DNA of 64,000 bases. Origin: Euptelea pleiosperma. Lineage: Eukaryota > Streptophyta > Magnoliopsida > Ranunculales > Eupteleaceae. The position numbers and the translations under genes are program-made. Position 1 is the first letter of the stretch. Each line of letters starts with the position of its first letter. The stretch is from assembly GCA_035048495.1 (NCBI GenBank), contig CM068546.1:30708674-30772673 (forward strand), given 5' to 3'. Positions 1-11,660 of this stretch are shown one piece after another. The notes beneath the pieces were generated by a model. The model saw only the letters and a program-made list of their open reading frames with translations. It did no database searches and was not told the DNA's origin.

Positions 1-46
1 CAAATGGGGTGGTCATGGAATTTGTAGGGTGCAAATAAAATTTCCC
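1..46. mobile_element. Right terminus of a family-E Mutator-like MITE, cut by the window edge
   Basis: The first 46 bases match the right end of the complete family-E element at 38,468-38,976: a run reading about 'tatggaatttgtggggtgc' followed by AAAT-AAA-TTTCCC. The left part lies outside the window. Identification rests on similarity to the other copies at 22.6-23.0 kb and 38.5-39.0 kb. Confidence 0.7.
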
Positions 47-59
47 AAAAAAAAAATAT

Positions 60-458
60 GGATCTGGCTCTAGGGATCGGCCTTTGGTGATTGGCTCCTA
101 TTATAGGACATAATATGAGCCACTTGGCAACTCTTGGAGGACTCTGACCGTATGGATGTTTGGCCAATCCATAGGTGGACCTACAAACCAAAAATCAGCC
201 TGATTAGTGATTTCTAGGCGTTGGTTTGGACTTATTTTCATGGGTCGATCTCAACTGTGTCCTGTAACGAGAGTAGTATTTGAGGTACAAAGATCCAAAG
301 GTTTGAAATCCCTAATCAAGCTGACTTTTGGTTTGTAGGTTCACCTAGAGATTGGCCAAACATCCATACGGTCAGAGTCCTCCAAGAGTGCCACGTGGCT
401 CATATTGAGTCCTGTAACGGGAGCCAGCTACATAAGGTTGGTCCCTGGAGCCCGACCC
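60..458. mobile_element. Family-A Mutator-like MITE, full length (399 bp)
   Basis: Almost the whole element is an imperfect palindrome. Its ends read GGATCTGGCTC at the left and GAGCCCGACCC at the right (inverse GGGTCGGGCTC). The flanks AAAAAATAT (51-59) and AAAAATAAT (459-467) fit a 9-bp target duplication with two mismatches. Inside are the family landmarks 'ccgtatggatgtttggcc' on the left and its inverse on the right. The right arm has GCCACGTGGC, a perfect G-box; in the left arm the box is mutated (GCCACTTGGC). It has no coding capacity. Confidence 0.8.
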
Positions 459-469
459 AAAAATAATTA

Positions 470-956
470 GGGCATGTTTGGTAATGCACCGCGGCGGAAA
501 AATAAAATATTTGCGCGCGCTAATATTTGTCTGGGCGCGTTTGGCAGCCACTTGCCCCCGATGAATATTTAGCTAGACCCACAAATTTGCTTGCCGTGGC
601 GGGAAAATATTTGATCACCTCCCCCTACGTAAATATTTTCACGCCAATTAAGCCTTGGTGGAAAAATGTTATTTTCTCGCTAAAAAATCACTATTTTCAA
701 TAAAAATAATTTTTTAATATATAAAAAAGATAAAATGAGTTTTTTTTTTATCCTTTGACATAATGGTTCCCACACTTGCCTAACCCATTTTTGACTTACT
801 TTGATATGTGGGACCCACTCAAATTGAAAGAAAATGAAGTAAGCTAACTTATACACGTATCAAACGTTGTTAAATATTGATATGAACAAATATTTAGCTA
901 AGATAATATTCCCCAGCAGAACTCTTTTTCTCATGTACCAAACAGGTTACAGGCCC
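470..956. mobile_element. Tourist-like (PIF/Harbinger) MITE, family D copy 1
   Basis: The element starts GGGCATGTTTGGTAA and ends ACAGGCCC, with TTA directly outside both ends (467-469 and 957-959), the usual PIF/Harbinger duplication. The interior is AT-rich with inverted blocks around 'aaatatttagc' and 'gtgggacccactc'. A second copy in inverse orientation lies at 58,376-58,892, with the same landmarks in reverse order. It is non-coding. It abuts the family-A element that ends 11 bases upstream. Confidence 0.8.
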
Positions 957-1102
957 TTACTGAAAAAATCAATTCCTTTTCCATAGTTTGGATTCGGAAT
1001 CAGATCATTTTCATATTACAAGTTTATTGTGCATTATTTTTTATTATTAAAATATACGAATTTAATCAACTTTTTGAAAGGTTCGGATGTATAATACTTT
1101 TA

Positions 1103-1428
1103 AGGGTATTTTAGTAACACACCCTTGAATTTTGAAAATAATTGTAATACCCCCTTATACTTTCAAACTTTAAGATTACCCCCCTTGACCAAGTTTAACT
1201 ATCATTTGACTAATGTTTAAATGTGACATGCATCAATCGGTTGTTAATGCACTTATGAAAAGACCATAATACTGCAAGTAGAATGCCAATGCTGTGTGAT
1301 TCAAGTCCATTTTAACTAAAGTCAACCATAGTTAAACTAGGTCAAGGGGGATAATCCTAGAGTTTGAAAGTATAAGGGGTTATTGCAAATTACTTTCAAA
1401 TTTTAGGGGGGTGTTACTAAAATACCCT
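1103..1428. mobile_element. Palindromic MITE with ACTTTTA target duplication
   Basis: The termini are AGGGTATTTTAGTAACAC and GTGTTACTAAAATACCCT. The flanks ACTTTTA (1096-1102) and ACTTTTA (1429-1435) are identical; an 8-bp TACTTTTA reading is possible if the final T belongs to the flank. The related block near 14,330 is uninterrupted at this point, which supports insertion here. It is non-coding, and the superfamily is uncertain (hAT-like if the duplication is 8 bp). Confidence 0.75.
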
Positions 1429-1444
1429 ACTTTTAAAATATATG

Positions 1445-2203
1445 GGTCAGGAATCAGGACAACAATTTCATACAACATAGAGACTATCCTCGCCAAAAAT
1501 CACCCCATTCCAAGACTTCTAATTTATACCTTGGTCTATGCCAATTTTTGGCAAGGATAAAATGACTAATGGAATACTTACTAATAAAATGACTAATGAA
1601 CGTGGGGCCCACGTTTAGATGAGTTAATAGTTGATTTTTGGTGAGGATGATCTTCTCACCATAAGATCATCCTCGCCAAAAGTCAATAATTTTTGAAACT
1701 TCTAACCCTATCAAAGATTGACCTAAATTTAACGGTGAAAATGGATGGTCCAAAAATTTTCAATTTGCAATCCACTTTTCACATGGTTGAAAATGTTGGA
1801 ATGGGCTGATTTTTTGTGTGGTTGATATCCATGTTGAGAAGAGTATCCTCACCAAAAATTAGCTTTTAACTCATCTGAATGTGGGCCCCACATCCCTATT
1901 ACTACGAATTCCATTAGTCATTTTATCCCAGCCCATATATATATATATACAAAAAATCAGCACATTCTGAAATTTCTAACCCCATCAAATGTGGTTTTCA
2001 AGTTAACGATAAAAATGGACGGTCCATAATTCTTTAACTTATAAACCGGTCTATGAATATCAGAAGGATTTGAATTTTTGTGAGGATGATCTCCTCACCA
2101 TAGAGACCACCTCGCCAAAAGTCATCCCATTCCAAAACTTCAAATTTATATATTGGGCGCACCAAATTTTTGTTGTCAAAAATGTTGTCCCCCAATCCTG
2201 ACC
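1445..2203. mobile_element. Nested palindromic element with GGTCAGGA termini
   Basis: The left end reads GGTCAGGAATCAGGACAACA and the right end TGTTGTCCCCCAATCCTGACC in inverse. Inside is a second inverted pair: 'gtggggcccac..gatgagttaa' near 1600 and its inverse near 1850-1895. Short hairpins around 'gaggatgatcttctcaccataagatcatcctc' (1645-1676) recur near 2083-2110. AT-rich flanks hide any target duplication. It is absent from the related block at 14.3 kb. Confidence 0.6.
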
Positions 2204-3478
2204 ATATATATATATATTAAAGTCCACATTATTAAATTCCGTGTTATATGCAAACTTGTTTATCTCAAACGTGCCTTCCACTAGTCTGTATAATATGCGA
2301 TCGAACTCGCTAACCATAAGGATGGGCAATGGGCTCCATAGACGGGTGTGGTTTGACTCTCCCTCTATCTGCCTATCTTAACCCTGACTGGGAGCATAAC
2401 CACACCCGAGGCTCTGGGTGTTTTCTTTTTTCTTCGTAGAAACGTTGGAGAGGGGTCTAAAAAGAAAAAAGAAAAAGGAAAAAAGAAAAAGAAAGTACGC
2501 ATCCAATCAAGAGGGGTCAAAATTTGAATTTGTTACCGTTAACCCTGTTAGATATGTTTAGCTATGAACACATTGAATTGGTCGATAAAATCAATATTTT
2601 AGTATATGTGCGGTGGGAACCCAAGTGAGCAAAAATAGAGAGTCTGATAGGCATGGGACCCATTTGAGGTAGCCCACATAGCGCCCATCTCTTTTAAGAA
2701 ATATAGCATCAATAATAAAGTTTTGGAAGAGCAGGAAGGGTAAAAGTAGCATCAGTGCCGTCAATCAACGTGGAAATCCAACCACATGTGAACAAGCCAC
2801 GTTGTGTAGTGCCCACTCATCTCGTATCTGATCTTACTTGGCAAATATGATTTTGGTACATCGAATCCACCTTTAATTCCCCCCCACTCCATATCTTTCC
2901 TCCTTTCTCTATCTTTTATGTTCTACTTAAAATTCTGAAAAGACCCCAAAGGTGGAAACAGTGGAATCATGTGCCCTAATAATTAGAAAACGATGGAAGC
3001 TATTTTGAAGTTTACAAGGGACATATAGGTTACCTAAGGTTTTAAATGGTTAGTTATAATGGTCCCATAACGTTACCATTATGACTAGAGGTGGAGCCAG
3101 GATTTTGTTCAAGGGTGGGCAAGGGAGCAAGCGACGGTCAATCAACAATGTTAGTAACTACTCGTGACATCTTAAGAAGGGAATTCGAAAGCTTGAGTAA
3201 TTTGGGTTTGGGGTTTTTGGGTTTGTTTCTGTTGGCGATTTTGGATAGAGATTGGAAGAGGGGGGATTAAGATTTAAGGGCTGGGGTTTGGGATTTTTTT
3301 CTTGTGGTTTGATGTTGTTTTTGGGTTTGACAAGAGAAGATTTACAGAGGTGGGTTCCGGGTTTTAGGAGTCGTTCCCTCTCGATCAAGAAGTTTGTTAG
3401 GAGAAGAAGAAGAGCAGTGTAGTTTTTTTTTCTGTACTTTTATTTTTTTGGGTAAGAGCAATGTAAGAGAGAAGAGAA

Positions 3479-3901
3479 TGTTAGGATTCTAAAGGTTAAG
3501 ACCTAAGATTTCCGCACCTCTATCACCTAGGTGCTTTTGGTGTATTTGTTTGGTCTTAACATTTGGTATTAGAGCCAACCCCGTGTCACATGTTCAAGTC
3601 ACGGGAGGGGCTACTTGGTGGCTCACTCAAAAAGAGAAAATAGGGGTATAGGAAAAAGAAATGCCGGAGGCTATTTCACAAAAAAAGTGAGAAAATAGGG
3701 GTACCGGAATAAAAATACCAGAGACTTACTCACAAAAAGTGAGAAAATAGGGTTACCGGAGTGAAAGTCACTTCAAAGTGAGCCATCGTGGATGTCGGCC
3801 TTGGAAGCGTGGTGGAATGTTGGGATCCGAAAGGTTAAGACTCAAGCTTTCCACAACTCTATCACCTAGGTGCTTTTGGTGTATTGGGTTGGGTCTTAAC
3901 A
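3479..3901 (+). mobile_element. TRIM (miniature LTR retrotransposon), complete
   Basis: Two direct LTRs of 83-84 bp (3479-3561 and 3818-3901) begin TGTTRGGAT and end GTCTTAACA. Right after the first LTR is TTTGGTATTAGAGCC, a primer-binding site complementary to initiator tRNA-Met. The 256-bp interior has no open frame and contains degenerate short repeats of the 'gtgagaaaataggggtaccgga' type. A purine run (ggaagcgtggtggaa) precedes the second LTR. The flanks GAGAA (3474-3478) and GAGAA (3902-3906) are a perfect 5-bp target duplication. These are all TRIM hallmarks; such elements move using enzymes supplied by other retrotransposons. Confidence 0.88.
3564..3576 (+). other. Primer-binding site of the TRIM
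   Basis: TGGTATTAGAGCC lies three bases after the 5' LTR. It differs by one base from TGGTATCAGAGCC, the sequence at the same place in the duplicated copy (4908-4920). Confidence 0.8.
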
Positions 3902-4573
3902 GAGAACTTTTCATGAATTCTTTATTTTGCATATTTTCTTCTTTAATGGGATCGTGAATTTTGTTTCTTTCTCTCTCACAGTAGAAAATACAAAATTTTG
4001 CTTGTAGAGATGTTGGGTTTCTATTAATTTAAGAGAGTTAATGAAAAATGAAGCAGAATAATTCTTTACCCATTGTGTTTTTTTTTTATAGGTCGATCAA
4101 TATTTAGATGAAGGAGATTGAGAAGATCTCAATTAAAAGACGAAGCAGGAAAATTGAAGATTGCCAAATGCAAATGAACACTATGACTCAATACTCTCAC
4201 CCCGTAAGAGAATCAAACCTGAATACCAAATCTCCAAAGAAAATGCCCCCATGTCCGGAAAAATGCTGCTCCAGCTGAAAAAAATAGCCTCGGTACTCAA
4301 TATTGTTTCTTGGAAGGAACTTTCCTTATCTCCGAATACCAAATCTCCAAAGAATAATGCTTGATACTCGATATAATGCTTTACCCGTTGCTGGTTTCAA
4401 ATGAAGTTTGTAGAAACTAGAGATTTAAATTTTGCCCAAATGTTATCGAAACTTCAATTTCGGACTATGCCGAAACTGAAATCCATATATGTTTTTTATT
4501 TTAGAAATTTTAATTATTTGGTCTGAAATTTCAGATTTTTTTAAATTTTTTTTAAGAATTATTAAATTTTTTG

Positions 4574-5803
4574 ATGTGGGTTTGTTTCTATTGGCGATTT
4601 TTGATAGAGATTAGAAGAGGGGGTTTAAGGGTTGGATTTTGGGATTTTTTTCTTGTAGTTTGATGGTGTTTTTGGGTTTGACGAGAGAGGATTTACTGTG
4701 ATGGGTTCTGGGTTTTAAGAGTCATTCCAGCTCGATCAAGAAGTTCGTTATGAGAAGAAGAAGAGCAATGTAATTTTTTTTTTCTTTTTTTTGGGTGAGA
4801 GCAATGTAAGAGAGAAGAAAATGTTAGGATCCTAAAGGTTAAGACTTAAGCTTTTCGCACCTCTATCACCTAGGTGATTTTGGTGTATTGGTTTGGGTCT
4901 TAACATTTGGTATCAGAGCCAACTCCACGTCATAGGTTCAAGTCACGGGAGTGGTGACCTAGTGAAAAGGCTACTTGGGGGCTCATTCAAAAAGAGAAAA
5001 TAGGGGTACCGGAAAAAAAATGTCGGAGGCCTGCTCACAAAAAGTGAGAAAATCGGGGTACTGGAGTGAAAGCCACCTCAATTTGCACCTCTATCACCTA
5101 TATGCTTTTGGTGTATTGGTTTGGGTCTTAACATAAAACTTTTCATGAATTCTTTATTTTGCATATTTTCTTCTTTAAAGGGATCGTGCATTTTGCTTCT
5201 TTCTCTCTCACAGTAAAAAATACAAAATTTTGCTCGTAGAGATGTTGGTTTCTGTTAATTTGAGAGTTATTGAAAAATGGAGCAGAATAATTCTTTGCCC
5301 TTTTTTTTTGACAGGTCGATCAATATATATGGATGAAGGAGATCAAGAAGATCTCAAGAAAACAACAAACAAGTCGAACCAGGAAAATGTGAAGATCGCC
5401 AAATACAAATGAATAGTATGACTCAATACTCTCAGCCCATAAGAGAATCAAACCTGAATACCAAATCTCCAAAGAAAATGCCCCCATGTCCGGAAGAATG
5501 CCGCTCCAGCTGAAAATAGAAAAGCCTTGATACTAAATATTGTTTCTTGGAAGGAACTTTCCTTATCTCCGAATACCAAATCTCCAAAGAATAATGCTTG
5601 ATACTTGATTTAATGCTTTACCCATCGCTGGTTTCAAATGAAGTTTGCAGAAACCAGATTCTAAATTTTGCCCAAATGTTACCGAAATTTCAATTTCGGA
5701 CTATGCCGAAACTGAAATCTATATATGTTTTTTATTTTAGAAATTTTAATTTTTCGGTCTGAAATTCAGATTTTTTCAAAATTTCGTTAAAATTTATTAA
5801 ATT
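4574..5803. repeat. Tandem duplication, unit 2, with a damaged TRIM copy
   Basis: Second copy of the 3195-4573 unit. Its TRIM has an intact first LTR (4822-4905) and PBS (4908-4920), but the interior is shortened and only the last about 50 bp of the second LTR remain (about 5085-5133). Because both units carry the TRIM at the same place, the TRIM inserted first and the block duplicated later. Unit 2 then lost part of the interior. Confidence 0.8.
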
Positions 5804-6900
5804 TTTATCTCTCGAATCTTGCTGATTGTGCATGTGCAATGCAGTAGTCAATAGCCACATATTTTTTTTTTTTAAATTTCATGTGATTCCAAAAATTTTG
5901 AACTGAAATTTGGTCAATAATCTCGTTTTCAAAATTTTCCATAGTTCCACACGAAATTTAAAAAACTTTTGGTTTCGGCCACAGAAATGGTACGCAAAAT
6001 TTTAAACCTTGGCAGAAACACAGCTGGATGGAGAATGAATGAGGAGCTGATTTTTTCAAATATTAATGATGGGTTTCCTTCCAGTTTCAGAGAAATGAAT
6101 GGAAAACTGGTTTCTGAATACTAGATTTCTCATGGAGCCACAAGAAACAGGAGTCTCCTTCTATTTCCAGAGATAATTGAAAAACTGATTTGTTAAAGGT
6201 TTGTACAGAAACAACAAAAACAATAACTGGATCCTGAAATTCTAGATGATGGGTCTTCTTTAGGTTGTAGGGTAATGGCTGAAAACTGATGTCTCTGATG
6301 ATGGGTTTTCTCTGATTTGCAGAGAATGGTGAAAATCCAATTCCTGTGTGCTTTGCTTACACTACATTGTCTATCCCAAATCCGGATGAAGGACAGACTG
6401 TCAGCTTAAGCTGCTGAATACCAATGCCTTCATGATTCTTTTTTCCTTGAGTTGCCCAGGAACTGGATTTCTGGTTGAAGTATCAACAAAAAGAAATTTA
6501 AATCAATTTCAAAAAGTACATGTCAACCCCCAATAGGCCTCCAAATAATATAAAGACAAAAACACCGAAAACTCTCGAACTCTTGGCCTGCGAGAAATTA
6601 AGATCGACTGAGAATAAAATTAGCATTAACATCCCATCATTTTTCTATACAAATTACAATCAACAATAAAAAGTATGCTACTTACATTATTTTCTATTGA
6701 GGATTTATATCCTGTGACAATCAAATGACACTTTTTAAGTATATCTCTACCGCAATCTGCCGAGGATCCCACCAAAAACTGGCCCTGAAATTGGCCTTCC
6801 ATATTTATCAGCTGCTGCTGCTGTCTAGTCAAAATCAGAGCCCACCCCCTCAATAAGCTCTCCAACAATTGCAGTGTCCTCAACCTTTTCAACTATGACA
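5804..6900. other. Intergenic, no gene seen
   Basis: AT-rich sequence between the tandem block and the 3' side of the TBL gene. I see no coding frame with family resemblance and no clear TIRs. The part closest to 7,070 probably includes the TBL 3' UTR (minus strand). Confidence 0.5.
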
Positions 6901-7069
6901 AATTTGTCATGGATTTGAGAAAGCCAAGCTTCTGGGTTCTTGTTGATGCCTTATCTGACAATTGCAAGAATGTCCGACTCTTTTACAATGACAAACATGC
7001 CCTAAGAAATTAACACTTATTAATTTCACAGACATGAATCCATTCCCATGTACCGCTAGGAAGCTTTCT

Positions 7070-10000
7070 TCACCAATCATGCTGTGCCTGAGAAGGTGGT
7101 GTTGAATTCTGAGTGCGAGTTGCTTCTCGTCTGAGGAAGAGTGCGTAGAGGAGCTCGTTCCATGCATCAGGCACTCCAGGCAGGCACCAGTGGCTGCAGT
7201 CCTGCCTGTGAAGAGGAGCGGGGCTAGTCTCAGGCCCCAAATAGTACAAGGACAAATGACCATCTTTCCTCCGTGATGTCATCTGGGTCACATTCAACAC
7301 ATCTAATTCTGCCACCTGAGACTTGTTTGAGCGTTCTGATAGTACCTCATTGGCTATGTTAAACTGGGCCCACGTACGAGATGGCACCAGTGATGAGGCC
7401 AGTTCCGGCAGTGTCTCCAGGTGACAGCTCCCTCCAGTTCTCCAATCCCCACCTCTGTAAAACTCGGGTGTTATTGAACAGCTCCTTATGTGTTGGTAAT
7501 ATATTATTGCACATTCAGGTTATTAAAAGTCAGGTTAACACATCTTTCTGAAACATGAAAGCTACAAGAGTATGCTGCAGTATGAAAAAAAAAAACTATT
7601 ATCCGCTTCTTATTCAGTGCATTCTGATTGGCAGAAACAATACGAGGACTGAAGTTTAAAATAATCAATAACTGAAGAACTCTGTACTTCGTTAATGAAC
7701 CTTAACAAGCTTTTCTGGAGCAAGTAGAGCTCTATTGAACACAAGGAATTGAGTGGCTGCTTATACAACTACATAACAATATAGTACATGAAAGGAGTTC
7801 TGAATCGCCAAGAATGTTAAAGATGCTTATATCTCATGACTTTGAAAATTTTATTTCTGACCAGTATATTAAAATTTTTTAGTCGATTTAGAACTGGGAT
7901 GAGTTAATTGGTGACACTAAGATCCACCACAGAGGATCAAAAGCTCGGCAAAATTATGTTTTTTTTGAATAAATTGGTGAGCGACATCCGTGGACTTGCC
8001 AGTTTTACATAATCTCAGGTGGAAATTCCATCAGACCCCTCTTTGATCATGTTGGAATCACCCATAACCATACAGAAAACCCATCCACTTGATATCAATT
8101 TGCTTCTTCCAATTCCATCTCTTGTAGGTCTCCCTTATGCCAACCTCAACTTGCTTCTATCAATATATCAACAGTCTATCTTGGGTCTATCTTCTCATCA
8201 CAAGTCCAAACAAACTTAACTCAGCCCAGCAAATGAACCTAGTTTTTTCTCCTCTCACCTATCTAAGCTTTGAAGAATAAAAATATGAATAAGAAAGAAA
8301 AAGAAAATTTGTGATTGTACAAGTTACTAAACTAGTAAATAATTTATCCATCATAGTAATATATATTGTTCCATGAATCTCTGTTCTTATAAAAAGTATC
8401 AACTTTTTCTTCAAGTCCTTTGTTCAAGGTCAAAGTCCACCAAAAGCAATAAAACCCATTTTTATAATTAAAAAGATTAAAATTTTAACCTTCTAAAGGA
8501 AAAATATGGAAATAGATCATATATAAAAACACACTTTGCTTTCTACAAATTCTTTCTAAACTGATAAACAATCACAAAGGTGAAGATACCAGACAGAATC
8601 AAGCAAAAAAAAGAACAATTAAGCTAATAAAAAAGAAGCAGATAATAATATAAAAAAGATTTAAATTGTTAATTAAGTAATGAGACACACCTAAAATGGA
8701 CAGGGGCATATGTACGGAAGAAGACCTGGGTCTTGTTCGTATTCACTTCCCTCTCTATCCAGTCAATCAAGGTCTGGATCGATCTCCGGTATGCACTTTC
8801 TACGCTCATCTCCATCTTCACTTCTTCCCCTTCTTGAAAATAGCAACCCCTAACCAATAAATATAAACCCAAAGGTCAGATAGTAATTTGTATCGATACA
8901 CAATCTTATTCCATAGTTACATTTCCATTTTAGCTTCCTCAAAAACATGCAAGAACTTTCTACTGTTTTTCAAAATTTCTCTTTGAAAGGAGGCATTTAA
9001 CATCCATATAATTTCCTCTTATGAAAACCAGTGGAGAGGCACGCACGGTGCACATGCTGCTTAAGTAATCGAATTAAACTTCTAATAATGGAATTTTTTT
9101 TGAAATGGTAAATGAGTAATTTAAACAAAATTACTCTTTCGTACCTTATTATTAGTTATTAAAAATTAATTTTATCAGGGTATTATAGGAATCTTAATTT
9201 AATGTAAATATCAGTTTATAATTAAATAAAATAATGAGTAAACGGATATCAACGGAAAGATCTTGGCAAGAGCTTTTTAACAGCACCATTTTTACTAATT
9301 TAGTTTTGTGAAAGAGAAAATATAGGAAGCACCCATCTCTTTCCTCTTAGTAGTTGGAACTTTAGAAACAAATAGACTAATTTAGCCTTAAGATAAGTTA
9401 TATAACAAACTAAAAATTACATAGTTATATATATGGTTTTGCTAAAATTAGGGCTAATGTTTGAAACTAACAGTACAAATATGGCTGGCCTCACTGACAT
9501 ACCAAATAACCGTTTAGAGCCCCGCTTCCGTTTGTATTAGTATAGATAGTTTCAGGGCTTCAACAGCTCAATAACTTAAAGAACAAAAAATTAGCACAAA
9601 GTCATCAACATTGTTATCTATTTATTCACGAACAAAAAATCAGCACAACGACTAATTGTTATCTTTTCTTTTCAACGTTGTTATCTTGATGTTAGGCACG
9701 GGCCCATCACCTGATCATGCATAGTTCCCATGAATCGTTGGCTCTGATTGGAAGTCTATTTTAATTTTGGGGATGTGGACGACCCAAATCTTAAGAACTT
9801 GAAAATAGTCCTACATTTTCAAAACTGCCGGATTATCCTCTTTGAAAGGCCCTTGAAATTCAGAATGCAGACCCATATAAATGAAATAGAATAAAATTAC
9901 TAGTAAAGTAAAAGAGAGAATTTCTGATAGAAAAAATTACCCTCTAGTGGTCTTCTCATAGTTCCACCAGTGCCCAGTGTTGAAAACCAACACATCTGCA

Positions 10001-11660
10001 TCCCTCCACTGCACAGAGCTCCAATCCATTTGATCTAATTTCAGGGTCATCTTTGCTTTCTCTGGGGCTTTAGCCGGTGCCCGGCTTTGCAGCACTAGAA
10101 ATGGAGCTCGGTAGTATTCCACAGTGCAATTGAAGTCCCTGAACTTAAAAACCAAAAATCCTGTGTGCTTCGTGATCGGACTCCCGTTCACTTCGTAAAT
10201 TGAATTCTTATCAGAGATTGCCGATGAGAGCATGCAGAGGAGGGATTCCCATTGGTTTCTCCCTATCGAATCACCAACGAATACTAGCCGCCGGTTCCGC
10301 AACTTCTCCAACATTGTATTTGCATCAAATCTTTTTAATGATTAAAAAAAAAAAAGAGTTAGTCTGGTCTTTCCTAATTGCAGGAATGAAATTGAAAAAC
10401 ACAAATTACGATTAAAAGTCGAAACAAACAAACACTGAACAAACCCAATGAATGCTAAAAAAACCGAACCATATCGAATTGAACTCCAAAAGGAAGCCAC
10501 AGATAGAACAAAAAAATACCTGAAAAGCTCACATAGGTGAATAAATTACTTGGGAAAACACAAACTTCACCAAATGAGGAAGTTAAAGTACCCATAAAAG
10601 TCAAGACTTATAAGAATTTACAGATTAATTTAGAGCAAGCATGATTTGTTCTATAAAAGAAAAGAATTGTTCGGACCCCCCAACAAAAATAGCAGACCAC
10701 TTTCAATTTCAAGAAAGAAAAACGAAATCTTCTTCATGGATAAAAACTTTTCAAAGAAATCCAAAAAGTTCACTGGGAAAATACAATCAGCACAAGCAAA
10801 CACCCAAAACCTGAACAGATGCCAAGAAAAAAAATCACCAAAGTAAGAAAGTCCACAATTTTTCACAACTTCAGAAGAAAATGAGAAAAATCAAGAGCCC
10901 AAAAAGATAGAAATTCACCCACAAATTTTACAAAATAAAAAGTAGCAAAATTTTTTTTACAGCAAACGAATTAAATGAGAAAAGCCAAAAAAATATATAA
11001 TTAAATAATTTACCTATTAAAATTGACAGAAATTTGAAATTAAAAGGGGAAAAAGAAAGAAGAAAAAACTATATAATTTTTTTTTTTAAATTGATCCAAA
11101 GAAGAAACTGTAAATTTGGACTTCAAACAAACACCCATTAAAAATTCAGACAGAAAAATAGACTAAAAATCAAGGAAAAAAAAGAAGATAAAAAGAAAGA
11201 TTGAAAACCTGGGCAAGTTGCAATCTTTGGGTTGCCATCGCCATTTAGAATAGAAATTGTCGGGCCTGCCATTCTCAGAACACCGAAAACCTTCATCCAA
11301 AAAACTGCAATCTCTCGACTGGTATAACGGGTAAGTATCATCCCAAACCCACTTCCCTGTAAACAAATCACACCCTTCACCACCCTTTCCAAGAAATCCC
11401 ACCCGTTTATCTCCATCTCCACTCGACTCATCTAATCCCAACCATAGAAATCTTTGCGACTGCCCATGAAACCGAAACCCTTTTGTAACAACACTGTAAT
11501 CCAAGTAAAAGAAGCAGCAGAGAAAGCAAAACAAAGTAACAAAGAAAAACCCAAGAATCCCCAAAGAGGGCTCGATGGGTTTCAAACGCTTGAGCTTCTT
11601 GAGAATCTCCATGTAAGGCATGGTGATATCTGGGTCTTGAGAAGATGGGGGTTTAGTCAT
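7070..11660 (-). CDS. Trichome-birefringence-like (TBL/PMR5-DUF231) polysaccharide O-acetyltransferase
   Basis: Four exons join in frame: 11,660-11,209, 10,330-9,941, 8,849-8,691 and 7,454-7,070 (stop TGA at 7,072-7,070). All three introns are GT-AG and the total is 461 residues, normal for the family. Residues about 33-53 are a hydrophobic signal anchor, expected to place the protein in the Golgi membrane with its catalytic part in the lumen. The cysteine-rich PMR5N region starts near C97 ([12 protein letters not shown]). The nucleophile motif GDS is at 170-172 ([14 protein letters not shown]) and the second catalytic motif D-C-S-H is at 419-422, followed by WCLPG. By family knowledge, TBLs acetylate cell-wall polysaccharides; the [10 protein letters not shown] anchor resembles the TBL10/TBL11 branch (pectin-type acetylation reported for TBL10), but the substrate is inference. 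The start is the first ATG after a TATA-bearing leader. Both catalytic motifs are present. Confidence 0.93.

Larger units (their letters stand above)
960..3165. repeat. Diverged intergenic duplication block, copy 1 (partner 14,058-16,375)
   Basis: Collinear matches to the partner run in order: the 'aatcagat..tattacaag..attattaaaatayacgaattta' stretch (985-1100 vs 14,220-14,330), the 'atgcaaacttgtttatctcaaa' stretch (about 2250 vs 14,375), 'acgcatccaatcaag' (2498 vs 14,533), and a long match 2545-2935 vs 15,910-16,290 continuing to 3165 vs 16,375. This copy holds two inserted palindromic elements (1103-1428 and 1445-2203) that the partner lacks. No gene is seen inside. Confidence 0.7.
3195..4573. 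repeat. Tandem duplication, unit 1 (about 1.36 kb)
   Basis: This unit is repeated immediately downstream at 4574-5803. For example 3221 (gtttgtttctgttggcga) pairs with 4580, an offset of about 1.36 kb. Both copies contain the same TRIM, the same 'gaagaagaagagca' run and the same 'gaataccaaatctccaaag' segment. Unit 1 holds the complete TRIM. I see no gene in either unit; the short open frames are not conserved between copies. Confidence 0.8.

Noticed and set aside
3585..3610. Possible RNA polymerase III B-box (GTTCAAGTC) after the TRIM PBS, suggesting a tRNA-derived SINE
   Set aside because: No A-box at the right distance and no tRNA-like fold; the LTR, PBS and TSD structure explains the region better.
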